Assembly (NCBI GenBank): GCA_900320765.1
Contig: ONTN01000101.1
Location: 1 to 5,361, forward strand
Length of the DNA stretch: 5,361 nt
DNA from: an uncultured Eubacteriales bacterium
GTDB lineage: Bacteria; Bacillota; Clostridia; Oscillospirales; Oscillospiraceae
Direction of reading: 5' to 3'
Each line of letters starts with the position of its first letter. Within the stretch, counting starts at the first letter, position 1. Positions 4,482 through 5,361 of this stretch are shown here, piece after piece. A program made the translations under genes and the position numbers. The notes below the pieces were generated by a model. The model did not search any database. It was given only the letters and a program-made list of their open reading frames with translations, and had not been told where the DNA came from.

Positions 4482-5361
4482 AAGTGTTTACACTCCTCGC
4501 CTTTTCCCGTAAGCGGAATATTAGCGGAATGAAGATAAAAGAGAATATGTTGTCCTGCGCTTCCGCCGTTTCATCGGCAGAAGCGCATTCTTTATTTTTG
4601 ACGAGCCTGTTCAGTACCGAGGCCGCCTCTGACAGGGTCTCGATATCCGTATGAAGATAAACCCTTGTCACCTCTATTCCCGAGTGGCCCATGAGCTTTG
4701 AGATTATATGGAGCGGCACTCCCTTCTTCTCGAGCTGAGTCGCGTAGGTATGACGGCAGCAGTGCGGCGGGAGCTTCCTTACCCCGTCTATATCCTTTAT
4801 CGCTGCGTAGTATTGCCTGCGGAACGTTCCGACGCTGTAAACCCCTCCCTTCCCTTTTCCGGCAAATATGCTGTCCATTCCTCCGTTCTCCCTGACGAAG
4901 ATCGCTAACCTTCGGTACTCTTCAGGCACCGGAATAACTCTCTTGCTGCTCTCACTTTTCGGCGTACCGATATACGGCACGCCGTCCGCCGTCGCAACAG
5001 CCTTATCTATATTGATCGTGGAGCCATCCTCTGAAATATCCGATCTGCGAAGGGCGAGTAGCTCCTGGATCCTCATTCCCGTGACAAGCACAAGCCTGAT
5101 TGCGCAGCCTATAAGGTTCTCCGGCAAATGTCCGAACAGAAGCTCGACCTCATCGTCCGTAAAAGCGTCCTTGTCCGTTTTTCCGTCCTCCGCATCGTTT
5201 TTCCTCCCGATTTTCTTTGCCTTCAGCGCAGGATTCTTCGGAACAAGGCCGTTATCGTCCGCGGCGGTAAATATCTGGATAAGCATTGCCCTGCATTTTC
5301 TTCTCTGTGAAATCGAGTATCCCTTATCCGCTAATTTATCAAAGAATCTGTTTATACTTAT
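4480..5361 (-). CDS. Tyrosine recombinase/integrase, N-terminus beyond the right edge
   Basis: The last 293 residues of a site-specific recombinase of the phage integrase family; the frame is open to the window edge, so the ATG at 5286 is internal, not a start. Residues 1-45 visible here are the end of the helical core-binding domain (INRFFDKLADKG to NGLVPKNPA). The catalytic domain spans about 68-250, with Arg97 (TGMRIQE), Lys135 (TPKSESSKR), His200 and Arg203 (PPHCCRH), His226 (LMGHSG) and the nucleophile Tyr235 (RVYLHTD); all are present, so it is probably active. These enzymes cut and rejoin DNA at att sites to integrate or excise an element. It faces tRNA-Pro tail-to-tail, with the stop 46 bp from the CCA. 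The tail after Tyr235 is long (58 residues), ending in a hydrophobic FSFIFIPLIF stretch, and its DNA contains an 11-bp tandem repeat. An N-terminal arm-binding domain, if present, is out of view. Confidence 0.93.
   Translation of the reverse strand: MSINRFFDKLADKGYSISQRRKCRAMLIQIFTAADDNGLVPKNPALKAKKIGRKNDAEDGKTDKDAFTDDEVELLFGHLPENLIGCAIRLVLVTGMRIQELLALRRSDISEDGSTINIDKAVATADGVPYIGTPKSESSKRVIPVPEEYRRLAIFVRENGGMDSIFAGKGKGGVYSVGTFRRQYYAAIKDIDGVRKLPPHCCRHTYATQLEKKGVPLHIISKLMGHSGIEVTRVYLHTDIETLSEAASVLNRLVKNKECASADETAEAQDNIFSFIFIPLIFRLREKARSVNT
4510..4531 (+). repeat. Tandem 11-bp repeat in the integrase 3' end (possible arm sites)
   Basis: TAAGCGGAATA (4510-4520) and TTAGCGGAATG (4521-4531) are adjacent and share 9 of 11 bases, including a perfect AGCGGAAT. 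The 11-bp period is one helical turn and the pair lies about 77 bp from the tRNA CCA end. Short direct repeats near att are often arm-type binding sites for the integrase N-terminal domain. The repeat is out of phase with codons, so the protein sequence does not explain it. Confidence 0.4.

Larger units (their letters stand above)
4407..5361. mobile_element. Probable end of an element integrated at the tRNA-Pro 3' end
   Basis: A tyrosine recombinase gene lies immediately beyond the 3' end of a tRNA gene, convergent with it, and the DNA left of the tRNA is housekeeping. Many prophages, ICEs and islands insert into the 3' half of tRNA genes and rebuild it. The att core would be expected somewhere in the T arm/acceptor 3' side to terminator (about 4407-4470); the exact edge cannot be set because the other end is not in the window. 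Only the integrase of the presumed element is visible, so its type is unknown. Confidence 0.55.

Noticed and set aside
1..5361. CRISPR array, insertion sequence ends, or origin repeats
   Set aside because: No regularly spaced repeats, transposase fragments or DnaA-box clusters were seen.

Overview
The window looks like the chromosome of a low- to mid-GC Gram-positive bacterium, most likely a clostridial Firmicute with fairly GC-rich genes. Three things point that way: a YabE-type DUF348 protein gene sits directly upstream of rsmA (ksgA), as in Bacillus/Clostridium; the promoters are sigma-A-like with a TGTGN extended -10; and the tRNA gene encodes its own CCA. No species can be named from this sequence.

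Layout, left to right. (1) 1-2573, minus strand: a two-gene operon. The first gene is an acyl-CoA-ligase-type adenylate-forming enzyme (550 aa). It overlaps by 4 bp (ATGA) the start of a sodium:solute symporter gene whose 3' end lies beyond the left edge. A clear sigma-A promoter (2660-2688) precedes the operon, and an intrinsic-terminator-like hairpin (2606-2642) lies between that promoter and the ligase ribosome binding site, so attenuation is possible. (2) 2717-4192, minus strand: a second transcription unit with a near-consensus promoter, a short membrane-anchored DUF348 protein, rsmA, and a strong intrinsic terminator. The rnmV gene that often lies between the two is absent here. (3) 4296-4481, plus strand: a single tRNA-Pro(GGG) gene with its own promoter and a perfect 14-bp terminator hairpin. 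(4) 4480 to the right edge, minus strand: a tyrosine recombinase with all catalytic residues, facing tail-to-tail into the tRNA gene. This is the classic arrangement at the end of an integrated element, which would continue to the right.

Functionally, the symporter and ligase plausibly form an uptake-and-activation pair for an organic acid (substrate unknown). The DUF348-rsmA unit is housekeeping (envelope protein plus 16S rRNA dimethylation). The tRNA-Pro/integrase junction probably marks where core chromosome ends and accessory DNA begins. I see no clearly new biological system. The less routine signals are the leader terminator before the ligase, the 42-bp-spaced repeat at the DUF348 promoter, the 11-bp tandem repeat in the integrase 3' end, and the island boundary itself.
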